Positions 42,241 to 52,207 of a DNA stretch of 64,000 nt are shown piece by piece. The stretch spans positions 1 through 64,000 of the forward strand of contig JANNCV010000026.1 in assembly GCA_031386985.1 (NCBI GenBank), written 5' to 3'. Made by a program: the position numbers and the translations under genes. How positions within the stretch are numbered: position 1 is the first letter of the stretch; each line of letters begins with the position of its first letter. The notes beneath the pieces are model-generated. The model was not told where the DNA came from and made no database searches. It was given only the letters and a program-made list of their open reading frames with translations. Source of the stretch: JANJUB01 sp031386985 (GTDB taxonomy: Bacteria > Armatimonadota > Fimbriimonadia > Fimbriimonadales > Fimbriimonadaceae).

Positions 42241-42857
42241 TGCGCACTTACCCAGTTAACAAAATTGCGAATGATCTCAATCCCGTCTTGCGTAAGGATT
42301 GATTCGGGGTGAAACTGCAAACCTTCGACGAGCAAGGAATCGTGGCGTAAGCCCATGATCTCATGATCGTCGGTCGAACGAGCGGTTACTTTGAATCCGG
42401 GCGGCAATCCGTCTTCTTGAACGATGAGCGAGTGGTATCGAATAGCGCGAAAGGGGTTTGGCATGTTAGCAAACAGCCCAAGGCCATCGTGCTCAACCAT
42501 CGAAGCTTTGCCGTGCATGATATTGCGAGCCTGCCGAACTGTTCCGCCGGCAACTTCGCCAATCGCTTGATGTCCGAGGCAAACCCCAAAAAGTGGCCGC
42601 CGGAAAACCGGCTCGGATGCCGACGAGAGCGCTGCTCCGACGATGTTCAAGCAGACCCCGGATTGTCGCGGCGAACACGGCCCGGGAGAAAGCATGATCC
42701 CGGCGGGATCTAAGCTAATGATCCCGCTGATATCTATCTCGTTGTTCCGTTTTACGACCACTTCGGCCCCGCATTGCCCTAAATATTGCACGAGGTTGTA
42801 GGTGAATGAATCGAAGTTATCAATAACGAGAATCACGAACAATGAGATTACCGTCAT
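42237..42857 (-). CDS. trpG: Anthranilate/aminodeoxychorismate synthase glutamine amidotransferase subunit
   Basis: This is a 206-residue class I amidotransferase supplying ammonia to TrpE or PabB. Motifs: DNFDSFTYNL, SPGPCSPRQSG, the nucleophile in FGVCLGHQAIGE, and the His/Glu of LQFHPESILTQDG. The protein could serve folate (PabA), tryptophan (TrpG) or both, as in many bacteria. The ATG at 42857 is preceded by AGGCTC; a GTG at 42836 would give the family start VILVIDNFDSF. The synthase partner is not adjacent. Confidence 0.9.
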   Translation of the reverse strand: MTVISLFVILVIDNFDSFTYNLVQYLGQCGAEVVVKRNNEIDISGIISLDPAGIMLSPGPCSPRQSGVCLNIVGAALSSASEPVFRRPLFGVCLGHQAIGEVAGGTVRQARNIMHGKASMVEHDGLGLFANMPNPFRAIRYHSLIVQEDGLPPGFKVTARSTDDHEIMGLRHDSLLVEGLQFHPESILTQDGIEIIRNFVNWVSAQ

Positions 42858-42888
42858 TTGAGCCTGCGAACGCGGTAAGCTACGCGCA

Positions 42889-44034
42889 ATGCCTCACGGA
42901 GGAGCATCTGTTTTCGATCTATTTCCCGCATGGACGGTCCTTATGGGGTTGTGGATCGGGGCATGTCTCGGTAGTTTTCTGAACGTCGTCATCTATCGAA
43001 TGCCTCGCGGGATGTCGCTCAACAAGCCCAAAAAGAGCATCTGCCCCAAGTGCAAGAACACCCTATCCCTGGGTGACCTGATTCCTATCGTTAGCTGGGT
43101 AATTCAAGGGGGGAAATGCCGTTACTGCTTTGATAAGATTAGCCCACGGTATCTGTTGGTAGAACTGGTTAACGGGATCATTTTCGCTGGGATATGGTAT
43201 CAATATCTTTGCCTCACGCTTGATCCGGGCAAGGCAATCGCATACGCTTTGGCCTCGTCCGCCTTGGTCGCCATTATCTGGATTGACTGGGAGTTGTATC
43301 TCATTCCAGATCAAATCAATGCATTCCTCGCTTTTGTTGGAATTGGCTATAACATCTGGCTTTTTATTGATCATCGCCCCGAAGCGATGACGTGGGGAAT
43401 TCCAAGTGCGCTCGCGGGTTGGCTCACGGGGGTCGGCATTCTTTGGGGTATCGCGTTTTTGGGTCGGGTACTTTTCCGAAAAGACGCGATGGGGCACGGC
43501 GATATTAAGATGGCGCGCGGCGTCGGTGCAGTGTTATTCCCCTTAGTGGCCACGATAAGCTTTGGAATTGCCGTCTTTTTGGGGGCGGTGCTGGGCTCGA
43601 TCATGCTGATCGTGGGCAAGCAGATTGAGTCAAAATCCGCGGCAAGAAAGGAAGCGGCCCGAATCGCGGCGGGCGAACCAGTCGAGCCGGAACCGGAGGA
43701 TGACGGAACATGGGAGCCAGAATCCATCCCGTCATTGCTGAAATCTGGTCTCGGTTACGTGTTAGGGATTGATATCATAGGGTTATTCAGTGTCAAACTG
43801 TATGAGAACTGGTTTGGAGAGAACCCGTATGATGTCCCGGAAGATTTAGATACATTCAAACCCTCGCTCACAATGATCCCTTTTGGGCCATATTTGGCAC
43901 TCGGAGCGATCATTGCGACGGTCTTTAGCCGTCAACTCCAGGGCGCAGTTTTGGATTATCTAAATTTACAAATAAAAGGGGCTTTTCTTTGGGAACACTT
44001 TCCAATGGCGGCCTGTCTGAATCTATTGGGGTGA
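42889..44034 (+). CDS. pilD: Prepilin peptidase with inserted domain
   Basis: This is a 381-residue leader peptidase/methyltransferase. The N-terminal methyltransferase part has the zinc knuckle CPKC...CRYC near residues 51-87. The catalytic aspartates are in IIWIDWELYLIPD and GHGDIKM (GxGD). About 85 hydrophilic and weakly hydrophobic residues (245-330, AARKEAARIAAGEPVEPEPEDDGTW) interrupt the C-terminal membrane bundle. Such a peptidase cleaves the class III signals of the prepilins encoded directly downstream. Confidence 0.9.
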   Translation: MPHGGASVFDLFPAWTVLMGLWIGACLGSFLNVVIYRMPRGMSLNKPKKSICPKCKNTLSLGDLIPIVSWVIQGGKCRYCFDKISPRYLLVELVNGIIFAGIWYQYLCLTLDPGKAIAYALASSALVAIIWIDWELYLIPDQINAFLAFVGIGYNIWLFIDHRPEAMTWGIPSALAGWLTGVGILWGIAFLGRVLFRKDAMGHGDIKMARGVGAVLFPLVATISFGIAVFLGAVLGSIMLIVGKQIESKSAARKEAARIAAGEPVEPEPEDDGTWEPESIPSLLKSGLGYVLGIDIIGLFSVKLYENWFGENPYDVPEDLDTFKPSLTMIPFGPYLALGAIIATVFSRQLQGAVLDYLNLQIKGAFLWEHFPMAACLNLLG

Positions 44035-44048
44035 CTGTGGAACAAAAA

Positions 44049-44918
44049 ATGAAACGTCTAGCGTTTACAATGATCGAATTATTGGTCGTTATCGCGATTA
44101 TTGCCATCTTGGCCGCGATTATTCTTCCCGTAATTGCAAGAGCAAAAGACTCGGCTTACAAGAATTCTGATCTTAGCAACATGAATTCTTTGCGGTCTGC
44201 ATTACAGATTTATCGAGTTGACCAGGGCGCGTATCCGCCCGCTTTACTCGGTTACGTCACTCTTTATACGAGTGGCCCAAACATTGGTCAAGTAATTCCA
44301 GCTCAAGCTTTGCAAGGATTCCTTTATCCGAAGCGAATTACCTCGCTACCGACGATGACGCCGGCGTATGAGCGCGCGAAAGCGACCGACACGACGTTTG
44401 CCGTCTGGCCCGAGCAAGATCCTCGCGCCGTGGGTTCTGCTCCGATCGTGGATGCCGATGGTGATGGAGCTTTAACTGCGGCGGATGACGACGGTTGCGC
44501 TCGCCAGGCGTTTGGCCCGGCTACGACCGTTCAACGCCGCGATCCCGTTTCTGGCTTGATGATCAACGCGAACTACTATCGAGTTAGCGGTTATGATGTC
44601 GGCGAGACGGCTCAATTGACGGGCGCGAAGCGCGTGGAACTGCGCTATGCTCCATTCTGGACTCAGTGGGGCCTCGCCTCATCGCCCGCATGTTCGCCCA
44701 GTGGTAGCCCCGGTAATGCTTTTGACGATCCCCGTCAGCTTGGATATTTTGATCCGCCCGATTCGACCCCGGTCACTTGGAGTGCTTACTTCCGCGAGTT
44801 TTCGTCTGGACAGGTTAGCCGATCCAAGCGCGACATGGTGTTGTTCCTTGGCGGCTCGGCCCGGCTTTATGAATCGCAACGTCTGAGCCAGCAGTCCTGG
44901 CGAGTAATGCCTCAGTAA
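44049..44918 (+). CDS. Prepilin, class III signal
   Basis: This is a 289-residue prepilin with the signal MKRLA-FTMIELLVVIAIIAILAAIILPV (Glu at mature position 5). The ATG at 44049 has a GGA site 7 bases upstream; GTG 44037 is an alternative. The body has IVDADGDGALTAADDDG, a calcium-binding-type loop, two cysteines and a Tyr-rich C-terminus. The size is larger than a major pilin, so it may be a minor pilin or pseudopilin. The gene follows prepilin peptidase by 14 bases. Confidence 0.88.
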   Translation: MKRLAFTMIELLVVIAIIAILAAIILPVIARAKDSAYKNSDLSNMNSLRSALQIYRVDQGAYPPALLGYVTLYTSGPNIGQVIPAQALQGFLYPKRITSLPTMTPAYERAKATDTTFAVWPEQDPRAVGSAPIVDADGDGALTAADDDGCARQAFGPATTVQRRDPVSGLMINANYYRVSGYDVGETAQLTGAKRVELRYAPFWTQWGLASSPACSPSGSPGNAFDDPRQLGYFDPPDSTPVTWSAYFREFSSGQVSRSKRDMVLFLGGSARLYESQRLSQQSWRVMPQ

Positions 44919-44961
44919 GAAGGCAAGTTCGTATTCGGCTTCTTTTGGATTTGGTGAAACT

Positions 44962-46890
44962 TTGAAATACACACTGCGCACCCGCAAGTCTGGTACTTCG
45001 CTCGTCGAGTTGCTGGTCGTTATGGTGATTCTTCTCGTCGGCATCTTAGCCGTCGTGCAGATATTCCCTCGCGGCCTTCAACTTATTGGAATTGAGCGAA
45101 GCAAGACCATGATGGTTAATATGGCGAATGCTGAAATGGATCGCATTCGCGGAAACTTGAATCAGCTCCCCGAGCAGATTCTGCCCGTGATCTACACGAC
45201 CTCCAATATCATCATCGCGGATTCCACTCGTGGTCCGAATGATTTGGGTCCGATGACGAATCGAATTGACCCTAATGGCGTTTTGCTTGATCTCGTTGGC
45301 AACCCCTTGGTGGCATGGCAATATGGAAGTGCCGCAAATAACACTCGCAGAGTCGTTGGCGAGGGCACCGTTATTCCTGCGCCACGCTATATCGGTTCTG
45401 CTTATGGCGGGCTGATGACGCTACAGTTTGCCCCGATCCTTTATGCGAGCATCGCACCTGGTGTTCCAAATCTGTTGGTCTACGGAAACGATATGCTCAA
45501 GCGTCCGGGTAACCCCGGACCTTTCGGCTCTGTTCGTTCCTACGAGTATTTCCTTGAGGATTACGAGCTACCGACGAGCGCGATTCACTTGCCCGTTTCC
45601 ACCACGGTCAATCGCAGATTCCGATTGACCATGTCGGCCTGGGTTAACAATGGTGTTTCGGATGAGCGACGTGAAGTTATCGACGCGGTCATTAATGTGG
45701 CGTCAAATCCGCTTGGTGGCTACCAAACCGTTCTCTTGGATGGCTATGCAGGACTGGGTGGAGGAGAGAGCTTCCTTGGCGTGGAATATGATTCCGTTCG
45801 CGTAGCTCGGATGTTTGATGAGGTCGTTGCCTTTAGTCCTAGCGGAAATGTAGACGATAACGCGTACGAGTATCGCCTGCTTGATCAACAGCTTGGCTTG
45901 CTCCTCTTTCATCCCGATGGCTACAAATATCGCGAACGCCGAAACACACGAACGTTGCCTTTGGTAGCGCGGGTGAACTATGATGTGCTTGACTGGCGCA
46001 TCATCAAAGAAGACTTCCGAGTTTCCAATGCGGTTTTGGCCGAGCATCGCTTAAGGTTGACTAACTTGATGCATCTTAACTCGCTGATGCCTGATCAAAA
46101 GAACCATATTGGTTTGAACATCAACGTGAGCGATGAGCTCGGCGGAGCGGGGGTCGAGAATCGCGACTTCCTGCTCATGGACATCGCGACAGGTGGGCTT
46201 TATTCTAAGGCAAGCCTGAAAGTTGACTATTCGGCGGGCATGATTCAGATCCTGGATCAGGACAACGATGCTTCCAACGGAACGCAAGCGGGTTTGGTTT
46301 ATCCGGGAACTTCGGTCCCGGTCACCGTTTTGGCTTCGGGTCGAGCCGTTCGCGCGCTTTATCAGGCGACGGGCGAATGGGCGATTCAAGTGCTCAAGCC
46401 AGCGTCGCTTTATCGCCAAACTCTTGGCTTCCCGGCGGCAGCACAGTTTTATGCCGGTGGCTCTCGCCAGTTCCAACTGGGAGCGCCATTGGTTCCCGGT
46501 GAATCCGCGACGCGCATCTACTTCCCGCCGATGGATGCAGGGAAGAAAATCTCGATTGGCGAGCTTTGGTACAACGCCGGCGGAACGGAGCCAACAAGGA
46601 TGGAAAACCAAGAGTTCACGATCACAAGCAACCCACCAGATGCGACAGTTGGACTTCCTTACATAGATTTGCGAACAATTGACCCGAATGCGCTGTCCAT
46701 TAACTACGCTCGTTACGGATATGGGGTTCGAAACATCAAGGGCGCTTCAATAACGGTTAGAGTGCTGTGGAATCCCTCAGTATGGACTCTAACGAATGAT
46801 GAAGCGGTCAACCTGGAAAACTTCGAAATCTGGGGCCGAAGCTGGCGCAAAGTAGAGACAGAGACGATGTTGCAAAAGGAGTCGGAGTAA
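44962..46890 (+). CDS. Large prepilin-like protein
   Basis: This is a 642-residue protein, far above normal pilin size (about 150-200). The signal RKSG-TSLVELLVVMVILLVGILAVVQIF is canonical. The rest is beta-rich and contains 'GTSVPVTVLASGRAVRALY'-type segments but no known domain. The TTG start (44962) is preceded by GGTGA. It probably forms part of a pilus tip or a secreted pseudopilus cargo. Confidence 0.8.
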   Translation: MKYTLRTRKSGTSLVELLVVMVILLVGILAVVQIFPRGLQLIGIERSKTMMVNMANAEMDRIRGNLNQLPEQILPVIYTTSNIIIADSTRGPNDLGPMTNRIDPNGVLLDLVGNPLVAWQYGSAANNTRRVVGEGTVIPAPRYIGSAYGGLMTLQFAPILYASIAPGVPNLLVYGNDMLKRPGNPGPFGSVRSYEYFLEDYELPTSAIHLPVSTTVNRRFRLTMSAWVNNGVSDERREVIDAVINVASNPLGGYQTVLLDGYAGLGGGESFLGVEYDSVRVARMFDEVVAFSPSGNVDDNAYEYRLLDQQLGLLLFHPDGYKYRERRNTRTLPLVARVNYDVLDWRIIKEDFRVSNAVLAEHRLRLTNLMHLNSLMPDQKNHIGLNINVSDELGGAGVENRDFLLMDIATGGLYSKASLKVDYSAGMIQILDQDNDASNGTQAGLVYPGTSVPVTVLASGRAVRALYQATGEWAIQVLKPASLYRQTLGFPAAAQFYAGGSRQFQLGAPLVPGESATRIYFPPMDAGKKISIGELWYNAGGTEPTRMENQEFTITSNPPDATVGLPYIDLRTIDPNALSINYARYGYGVRNIKGASITVRVLWNPSVWTLTNDEAVNLENFEIWGRSWRKVETETMLQKESE

Positions 46891-46892
46891 CC

Positions 46893-49067
46893 GTGAAATT
46901 GAGCCAGCGAGCTTTTACCTTGATTGAGTTGATGGTTGTGGTTGCCGTGACCGCCGTCATGCTCGGTCTTCTCATCATTCCCGTGGTGCAGAGCTTTAAT
47001 TTCACCCGAGCCGCCCAAGGCCTAGCCGAGGGCCAGGAGCGGGCACGTAGAGTTATCGAGGGTGTTACCAAGGATATCGCCCTTAGCGCGAGCGTGCGCG
47101 ACAATGAAGGCGCGCGTGGGCAGGTTGCGATTGTGGTGCCCGACCTAAACGGAATTAATGTTTCGGTTTTGGCGGACTTTGCCAAGCTCTACATTCAAAA
47201 ACCCCTGGAAGGAGATCCGACTCTGCGTGATCCATCTGGAGCTTACATTGATCCGAGAACGGGCATCGCCGATCCTACTCGCCAGAGTTCCGTTGGTCAG
47301 CCCGTGTTTCCGGCTGCGCCGGGGTCAACCGTTGTCGTTTACTATGTTTGTTTGAATCGCCCGTTGGCGGCGAACAATCTCGACCCTGAGTTTTATTACA
47401 ACCCTTACATTGACTATAAGCGCGCCGGCGGGGTGCTTTGGAATCAGGGTATCGGGCCAGACAACCTTTATGTCTTGCGCAGAGCGGAAGTTGCGCCCAA
47501 AGTTTGGCTCGGCGGAAACTACGTCGTCAACACTCGTTTTTTTGATGATGCGAACGGCGATAATGAGCCGGATTACGACGATCCTTACTTCATGGCGCAA
47601 GATGCTCCCGGTGGGCCGATCTTAACGGCTCCTCAGCGAATTGCCAAAGCTGCCCGAATGGCGAACTGGCTACGGGTTTCGCGTATTGTTACCGACTTCA
47701 GCCGATTTGACATGATTCAGCCCGTGTTCAATCGCCGAACCCGGCAGATCGAGACGGTGTTAGGAACGGTTCCACGAATCAGCACGCTCATCCAGTTCAA
47801 GCCTTCCACAGTTTCAAACGAAGCCGCTGAAGGAGCTACCGCGCTGAGGCTCGGAAACGAGTCCGAGGGTATGGACAAGGTTGCAAGCGACGTTCTGCGA
47901 ACGAAGGATGGAGCTTGGAGTTCGGCGGTTATTCGAATCCACCCCACAAACTTCGATCCCGCGAATCCGGCCGTAAACGATTACTTCGTGTGCCGATTAG
48001 ACGATCAAGCGGGTGCTCGCAAATCTAGAATCTACAGCTACGACCCCGATCTTGATCCTGATTTGGATGATCGAAACGGCGAAGGCAACCCGATTGACGA
48101 CATGGAAGTGTTTGACATCGGAACCTACGAGCGCTGGATTAACCTTGGTTTCTCTTACCCGTTCACCCGGGCCATGCAAGATTCAAACAGCCGTTCAGGA
48201 TGGCTTGCGAACGCGGTTTTGCGATCAAAGTTCGTCCCGTTCTTTGCCCACTTGCGCGATGGCAAGATTACAACCTCCTTTAAGATTGAAGATTGGGGGA
48301 TTGATAACCCTGGTGGTGGGATTCCCCCGGCGGGCGGAAACCTTCCGTTTTTGCTCACTGGACCAGAGCTCACGCCGACGACCGACCCAACTCCGGCCGG
48401 AAACTTTTTCGATGCGGCTTACGCTAGTAACATCAACCGCCACTTCAACAAGGTTTACTTCGATAATCCTTTGCTGAGGGTGCCCAATGGCGTTCATCGA
48501 TTCATAGATTTGCGCACAACCCTAAGTGCGGATGGCGCGGTTAGCCCGCTGAACCCTGATCCCGCGGTTGGATTCCAGCGAGGGCGGATTGTTCCGGGTT
48601 CAGAGATCATCGTCGGCCCAGATCAGAATTCGGGTCCGAACTACGGTAACCCCGTGAAGTACACGAGGGTGACCCGAAATCCGGGGCGAAATCAATACGT
48701 GATCAACTACACCGATTTGGCCGAGCCGAACTATGTCGCCCTTGGATACGCGCTACCCCCCGCGGTTTATACTCCAACCAACTTTGTCTCCGCCATTATC
48801 CAGGCTCGGTACAAGACGGGTTACGTGCAGTTCAACTCTGATCCGGCATTGCCGCTTCCGACCTTGAATCCCGTTGGCGGCTCGCCGATTTCGATCTCCT
48901 ATCGCTTCCAGTTGAACGCCCCCAGTGATTCAGTCACAGTGGATTACGACACTCGATCCTTAATGGAGATTCTTCTAACAATTCGCAACCACCCTCAATC
49001 CAGTCTGTCGTCTACGGCGATGATCACGGTTAAGGGAACAGCGCCGGTACGAAACCTAGTCAGATAA
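46893..49067 (+). CDS. Very large prepilin-like protein, PilW type
   Basis: This is a 724-residue protein with the signal SQRA-FTLIELMVVVAVTAVMLGL. GTG start with an AAGGAG ribosome site. A long helical stalk follows (AAQGLAEGQERARRVIEGVTKDIALSASV), then a beta-rich body with several short Asp-rich loops (DPDLDPDLDDRNGEGNPID), possibly metal-binding. It is 2 bases downstream of the previous gene and co-translated. Confidence 0.8.
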   Translation: MKLSQRAFTLIELMVVVAVTAVMLGLLIIPVVQSFNFTRAAQGLAEGQERARRVIEGVTKDIALSASVRDNEGARGQVAIVVPDLNGINVSVLADFAKLYIQKPLEGDPTLRDPSGAYIDPRTGIADPTRQSSVGQPVFPAAPGSTVVVYYVCLNRPLAANNLDPEFYYNPYIDYKRAGGVLWNQGIGPDNLYVLRRAEVAPKVWLGGNYVVNTRFFDDANGDNEPDYDDPYFMAQDAPGGPILTAPQRIAKAARMANWLRVSRIVTDFSRFDMIQPVFNRRTRQIETVLGTVPRISTLIQFKPSTVSNEAAEGATALRLGNESEGMDKVASDVLRTKDGAWSSAVIRIHPTNFDPANPAVNDYFVCRLDDQAGARKSRIYSYDPDLDPDLDDRNGEGNPIDDMEVFDIGTYERWINLGFSYPFTRAMQDSNSRSGWLANAVLRSKFVPFFAHLRDGKITTSFKIEDWGIDNPGGGIPPAGGNLPFLLTGPELTPTTDPTPAGNFFDAAYASNINRHFNKVYFDNPLLRVPNGVHRFIDLRTTLSADGAVSPLNPDPAVGFQRGRIVPGSEIIVGPDQNSGPNYGNPVKYTRVTRNPGRNQYVINYTDLAEPNYVALGYALPPAVYTPTNFVSAIIQARYKTGYVQFNSDPALPLPTLNPVGGSPISISYRFQLNAPSDSVTVDYDTRSLMEILLTIRNHPQSSLSSTAMITVKGTAPVRNLVR

Positions 49068-49069
49068 TC

Positions 49070-52000
49070 ATGAAAGCAACGATCATTCCTCCAACCAAAC
49101 GCACGGCGCAAGCTTTGCCAATTGCGGTAATAATCCTTGCCATCGTCCTGGTGCTCGGCTTTGTATTCGCGGCGATTTTGAATCGGAACCTCGATCAAGG
49201 TGCCTTTGGGCAAAGGAGATCGGCGGCTCAGAACCTGGCCCAAGCGGGGATTGATTTCGCTCATCGGCAGATGCGCTATAGCGAGAACCGCGCCGATTAC
49301 CGGCCGCCAACAATCCTACTTTCGACCGTCGGAGACATCACGAAGGATCCCGATGCTTTCTACTTGCGGCCCGGCACAAAAGTCGGTTTCCGTAGCGTTG
49401 CCGATTTTGTGTTGGACCTGGGTGGCCCGGATGGCCTTGGCCCTTTCTCCCGCTATGATTACGGCAACGCCGGGCGATGTTTGGTTCGGGTTCGATACGC
49501 TCCAAGCGACCCTAACTTGTTTGATGCCAATCCGAACGGCCCCTTGATGTCACCGGGCAAGGCGCGAAGCTACTTGATCATTGAAACCATTGGTCGAGTC
49601 GGTCGAATTGATCCCAACGATCCTACGACTCAGTTGGCGAATGGCGGCGTTCAGTATCGCAACTATGCAAGTTGGGCGGCATACAGAGCGGCTTTTGAGG
49701 ACATGCGAAGCCGAGACAACGTATTTAGCAACAAGAGTTCACGCCGCCTGATCGCGTTGGCTTCGATTGGCATTATCGAACACGCGTTGTTCGTGACGAA
49801 TAAAGACCAAGTTTCTAAGCCGATGGACATCGGATATGGCCCCGATTCGGGTGCGAGTATGGGAAGCTCTACAGTTGTGCATACCGTTGATTTTGGGGGG
49901 ACAGCCGAATCTAGCGGCGGTCAAACGATCACCGGTAGCGGAAGCATTTGGGTGAATGGAGATGTTCGATTCTCGGGCCGTGTCCGAACTTATCTGAACC
50001 CCGGTTATGGTGATAATTTGCTAGCGGCAGGTTCCATGATCGGATCTGACAATAACTCGCTGCTTCAAATCATCAGAACGAAGGGCGATGATAGCGTTGT
50101 TGTTGATGACGATGACATTATTTTGCAAAACGGATTCGCAAGTATTAATGCGATTCCGGTTCCGGCGAGCTTGGACAGTAGCTCCCCGATTTTTTCAACG
50201 ATTCAGGGTCTCTTGCGCGATGGAATGGAACGACCCGACGGCGAAGGCTGGCCGCGACATATCGGTCGAAAAGAAGGTCCAACGTTTGTCGAGCCCGATC
50301 CGGTCACGAACGTCAACACCTATTTTAATCTCACCCGCAACAGCGGTTCGTTGACGGCGATTGGCAACATCGGTCGCAATGGCTACGGTCGCGGAATCTA
50401 TGTTGGCAACGTGTCCGACCGCCAGATGGGTGCCGATGAGAACACGCGTGAAAACGCGGGTAGCTCTCAATCCATGATGTACGATTGGCTCAACCCGAAC
50501 AATGGACAGGCCGGAAGCGGCTGGCAAGGCCCTTATTACATTCCGGTGGGTGCTTATTTGCGATTGATGTGGGATGGTTTTCAGATCACTCGAGACGGGC
50601 GCGCCCCGGCGAGGGAGCGAACTTGGCGTCGTCCCGATGGATCGGATTCAGGCTTGAGCGCGATTCGATATCGAATCGGTGGAGACCCTGATGGTGCCGG
50701 CCCCCAACCCTCTTATATTATTAACACCCTGACGAACCCAGCGGATATTGATGCAGCGGTTCCGGTTTGGACGAACGGCGTCCCCTTCGACGGTTTGCTT
50801 TTCTTTGAGGGCAACGTTCGAGTGCGGGGAATCATTCCCACTGATGTTCAGCTCACCCTCATCTCGATGGCAAATATCTACATCGAGGGAAGCATTACTA
50901 AGGGGAACGTGGTTGATACGGCTGGAAATCGGCTGGATCGCCCGTCACGCTCGACCCTGATGTTGATGGCGAAGGATTATGTTGCGCTGAATACTCCCAA
51001 CTTCTTTGCGGTTTCAGGCGGAGCGAGCATTGAGGAAGTTCAAGAAACGAACGATCCGCAAGCCGGTAACTCGATTCGAATGCGCGCCGCCACTGGTGGA
51101 ATCTCTTACCTGAGCGAGCTTAACTGGAGATCGGTTAACGTGGCGGGTCTACCCGTGATTACACCGACTAATCCTCAGACATGGCGACCAGAAGCGTTGG
51201 ATTATGTGGATGCGATCTCGAATACGCCGATTGTGACCAACTTACTCTTCACTCATGCGAAGGATAACGGCGCGGCTCCGTTCGCTTTCTTTGGCGCGGA
51301 CGTCAACTACGGTGCGCCAGCTTCGGTCTACAACTTTGAAATGAACGCGGCGAACTCCGCATCGCCACCCTACGCTCCTGGTACTTGGGGTCCAGTTAAG
51401 GGACTTGGCTCGCAGCCGTGGCAATCCTATCCCCGAATGGAAAGCATCGCCTACCCGCTGATTCGGCCTACGTCGGTGACTTTTGCGGGCAACACCTTAA
51501 CGGCTAACGAAGCGGCAAGAGAAGGAACCTATCCGCTTTTTGTCGGTCACTTCAGCAACAACATTTCGCTTCGTAGCACAAACGTTGGGGCTGGAGCGAC
51601 GAACGATACGATTATTCGACGAGCGGCAATTGTGCCTCACGATATCAAGATTGAGGCGGGGATTTTTGCCGAAGAAGGTTCGTTCTTTGTTATTCCGGGG
51701 AACTGGTTCAACCCGAACCCTAACGATAGCCGAGTAGCATGGGCTGGCCTTGGAGCAACGAATGCCGCCCGAAATGCTCAACGCCTGAGCCTTTATGGAT
51801 CAATGCCCGAAACGCCTTTCTACGGCGAACCGTTGGACGTTAAAGTAACCATCATCGGAGCGGTGAGCCAGAACATGACTCAACCGGCCGCGATTCAAAA
51901 CGAGTGGGCAAAGAAGTGGGGTTGGATTCCCCGCGAGCAAGGCTCCAGCGGAATCATGATCCCCAGTTCCCACGCCGTTGGTTACAGCCTCGTCGGACCG

Positions 52001-52207
52001 GAGAGCTATGTCCCGAATCTCAAAATCATTCAAGATCCCGTTTTTGCTACGGGCCGGATCACCGGTTTCGTGGATGCTCCCGATTCCTATGTCCGCTTCA
52101 CTCGCGTGCAACCCTCAGTTGGTGTAACGATTGATTACGCCCTTCCTCCAATGCCCCGACTGCCCGTCAGTCCAACACTTGCCTATTACGGCGAGGTGAA
52201 CCCGTGA
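49070..52207 (+). CDS. PilX-like giant pilus protein
   Basis: This is a 1045-residue protein with an N-terminal helix (ALPIAVIILAIVLVLGFVFAAIL) but no canonical Glu5. The body contains many parallel beta-strand-like repeats with Asn/Gly (GSGSIWVNGDVRFSGR, FEGNVRVRGII, ANIYIEGSITK), reminiscent of the PilX-like gene at 17221 and of DUF4900-type beta-helices. It starts 2 bases after the preceding gene. Its size is unusual for a pilin-like protein. Confidence 0.65.
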   Translation: MKATIIPPTKRTAQALPIAVIILAIVLVLGFVFAAILNRNLDQGAFGQRRSAAQNLAQAGIDFAHRQMRYSENRADYRPPTILLSTVGDITKDPDAFYLRPGTKVGFRSVADFVLDLGGPDGLGPFSRYDYGNAGRCLVRVRYAPSDPNLFDANPNGPLMSPGKARSYLIIETIGRVGRIDPNDPTTQLANGGVQYRNYASWAAYRAAFEDMRSRDNVFSNKSSRRLIALASIGIIEHALFVTNKDQVSKPMDIGYGPDSGASMGSSTVVHTVDFGGTAESSGGQTITGSGSIWVNGDVRFSGRVRTYLNPGYGDNLLAAGSMIGSDNNSLLQIIRTKGDDSVVVDDDDIILQNGFASINAIPVPASLDSSSPIFSTIQGLLRDGMERPDGEGWPRHIGRKEGPTFVEPDPVTNVNTYFNLTRNSGSLTAIGNIGRNGYGRGIYVGNVSDRQMGADENTRENAGSSQSMMYDWLNPNNGQAGSGWQGPYYIPVGAYLRLMWDGFQITRDGRAPARERTWRRPDGSDSGLSAIRYRIGGDPDGAGPQPSYIINTLTNPADIDAAVPVWTNGVPFDGLLFFEGNVRVRGIIPTDVQLTLISMANIYIEGSITKGNVVDTAGNRLDRPSRSTLMLMAKDYVALNTPNFFAVSGGASIEEVQETNDPQAGNSIRMRAATGGISYLSELNWRSVNVAGLPVITPTNPQTWRPEALDYVDAISNTPIVTNLLFTHAKDNGAAPFAFFGADVNYGAPASVYNFEMNAANSASPPYAPGTWGPVKGLGSQPWQSYPRMESIAYPLIRPTSVTFAGNTLTANEAAREGTYPLFVGHFSNNISLRSTNVGAGATNDTIIRRAAIVPHDIKIEAGIFAEEGSFFVIPGNWFNPNPNDSRVAWAGLGATNAARNAQRLSLYGSMPETPFYGEPLDVKVTIIGAVSQNMTQPAAIQNEWAKKWGWIPREQGSSGIMIPSSHAVGYSLVGPESYVPNLKIIQDPVFATGRITGFVDAPDSYVRFTRVQPSVGVTIDYALPPMPRLPVSPTLAYYGEVNP

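Noticed and set aside
41797..42300. Small Pup gene next to the Dop-like gene
   Set aside because: The neighbouring small gene is a membrane-anchored DUF2314 protein and does not end in Gly-Gly-Gln/Glu. No other short frame around 39000-42900 fits Pup.
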